This document shows, one piece after another, positions 4,993 to 5,208 of a stretch of 5,208 bases of DNA. The position numbers and the translations under genes are program-made. Position 1 is the stretch's first letter; every line of letters begins with the position of its first letter. A model generated the notes under the pieces. That model was not told the DNA's origin, searched no databases, and worked only from the letters and a program-made list of their open reading frames with translations. Source of the stretch: Candidatus Mesolinea sp. UBA5823 (GTDB lineage Bacteria; Chloroflexota; Anaerolineae; Anaerolineales; Anaerolineaceae). The stretch covers positions 12,737 through 17,944 of the forward strand of contig DICP01000119.1 of the NCBI GenBank assembly GCA_002417685.1, written 5' to 3'.

Positions 4993-5208
4993 TTATTTTA
5001 TAGCTTTCAGAATATCCTCAGTAACCTTTTCGATTTCCTGCGTCCCATCAATTTCGACTAACAGCCCAGCCTGACGATAATAATCAATCAGAGGTGCCGT
5101 CTGTTCGTAATAAACATCAATGCGGCGTTGCACCGTTTCAGGTTTGTCATCCTCGCGCTGATAAAGCGGAGTGCCATCAATATCGTCTACCCATTTGACT
5201 TTGGGCGG
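4993..5208 (-). CDS. adk: Adenylate kinase, C-terminal part, runs off the right edge
   Basis: Adenylate kinase catalyses ATP + AMP = 2 ADP in the cytoplasm. Only the last 71 residues and the TAA stop (4993-4995) are in the window, about a third of the protein. They begin PPKVKWVDDIDGTPLYQRED, the second half of the mobile LID domain. DKPETVQRRIDVYYEQTAPLIDYY follows, matching the family block DD...TV..R...Y...T.PL..YY, and a C-terminal helix ends EDILKAIK. In zinc-type kinases the LID at this point carries a Cys-x2-Cys pair; here both positions appear to be Asp (VDDIDG). Whether the first cysteine pair exists cannot be seen. The gene is 1 nt upstream of map, as in many spc-operon ends, and secY is the expected upstream neighbour. 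Identification is secure despite the truncation. Confidence 0.95.
   Translation of the reverse strand, partial: PPKVKWVDDIDGTPLYQREDDKPETVQRRIDVYYEQTAPLIDYYRQAGLLVEIDGTQEIEKVTEDILKAIK

Overview
This window is a nearly fully coding stretch of a bacterial ribosomal-protein cluster, with every gene on the minus strand. It reads from the right edge to the left: adk (3' part), map, rpmJ, rpsM, rpsK, rpsD, rpoA, rplQ, truA, rplM (5' part). It joins the tail of the spc operon (adk-map) to the alpha operon (rpsM-rpsK-rpsD-rpoA-rplQ), followed by truA-rplM, where rpsI would be expected next. Base composition is moderate, and codon use looks even across the genes. All reading frames are intact, and there are no signs of mobile elements, CRISPR, tRNA or rRNA genes.

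The gene order and the protein flavour (zinc-binding C+ forms of uS4 and bL36, alpha operon running straight into truA-rplM) suggest a free-living bacterium outside the Proteobacteria. A Chloroflexota (Anaerolineae-like) origin is my best guess, but it is an inference from memory and not from a search.

Region by region: 4993-5208 is the C-terminal end of adenylate kinase, 1 nt from methionine aminopeptidase (4218-4991). The 71-nt gap at 4147-4217 holds a good sigma70-type promoter (TTGTCA, 16 nt, TATAAT) in place of infA, which commonly sits between map and rpmJ. Then come rpmJ (4033-4146, only 37 codons), rpsM, a 105-nt gap with a nested inverted-repeat RNA structure, rpsK, rpsD, a 51-nt gap with a hairpin, rpoA (GTG start), rplQ, truA and the start of rplM (GTG start). 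No gene-free stretch is longer than about 105 nt.

The genes work together in translation and transcription: small-subunit proteins S13, S11 and S4, large-subunit proteins L36, L17 and L13, the RNA polymerase alpha subunit, N-terminal Met removal, adenylate balance and tRNA pseudouridylation. The coding content is ordinary housekeeping. The one element I think deserves real attention is the structured rpsM-rpsK intergenic RNA (3555-3624), a candidate ribosomal-protein autoregulatory site at an unusual place inside the operon. I see no evidence for a new multi-gene system.
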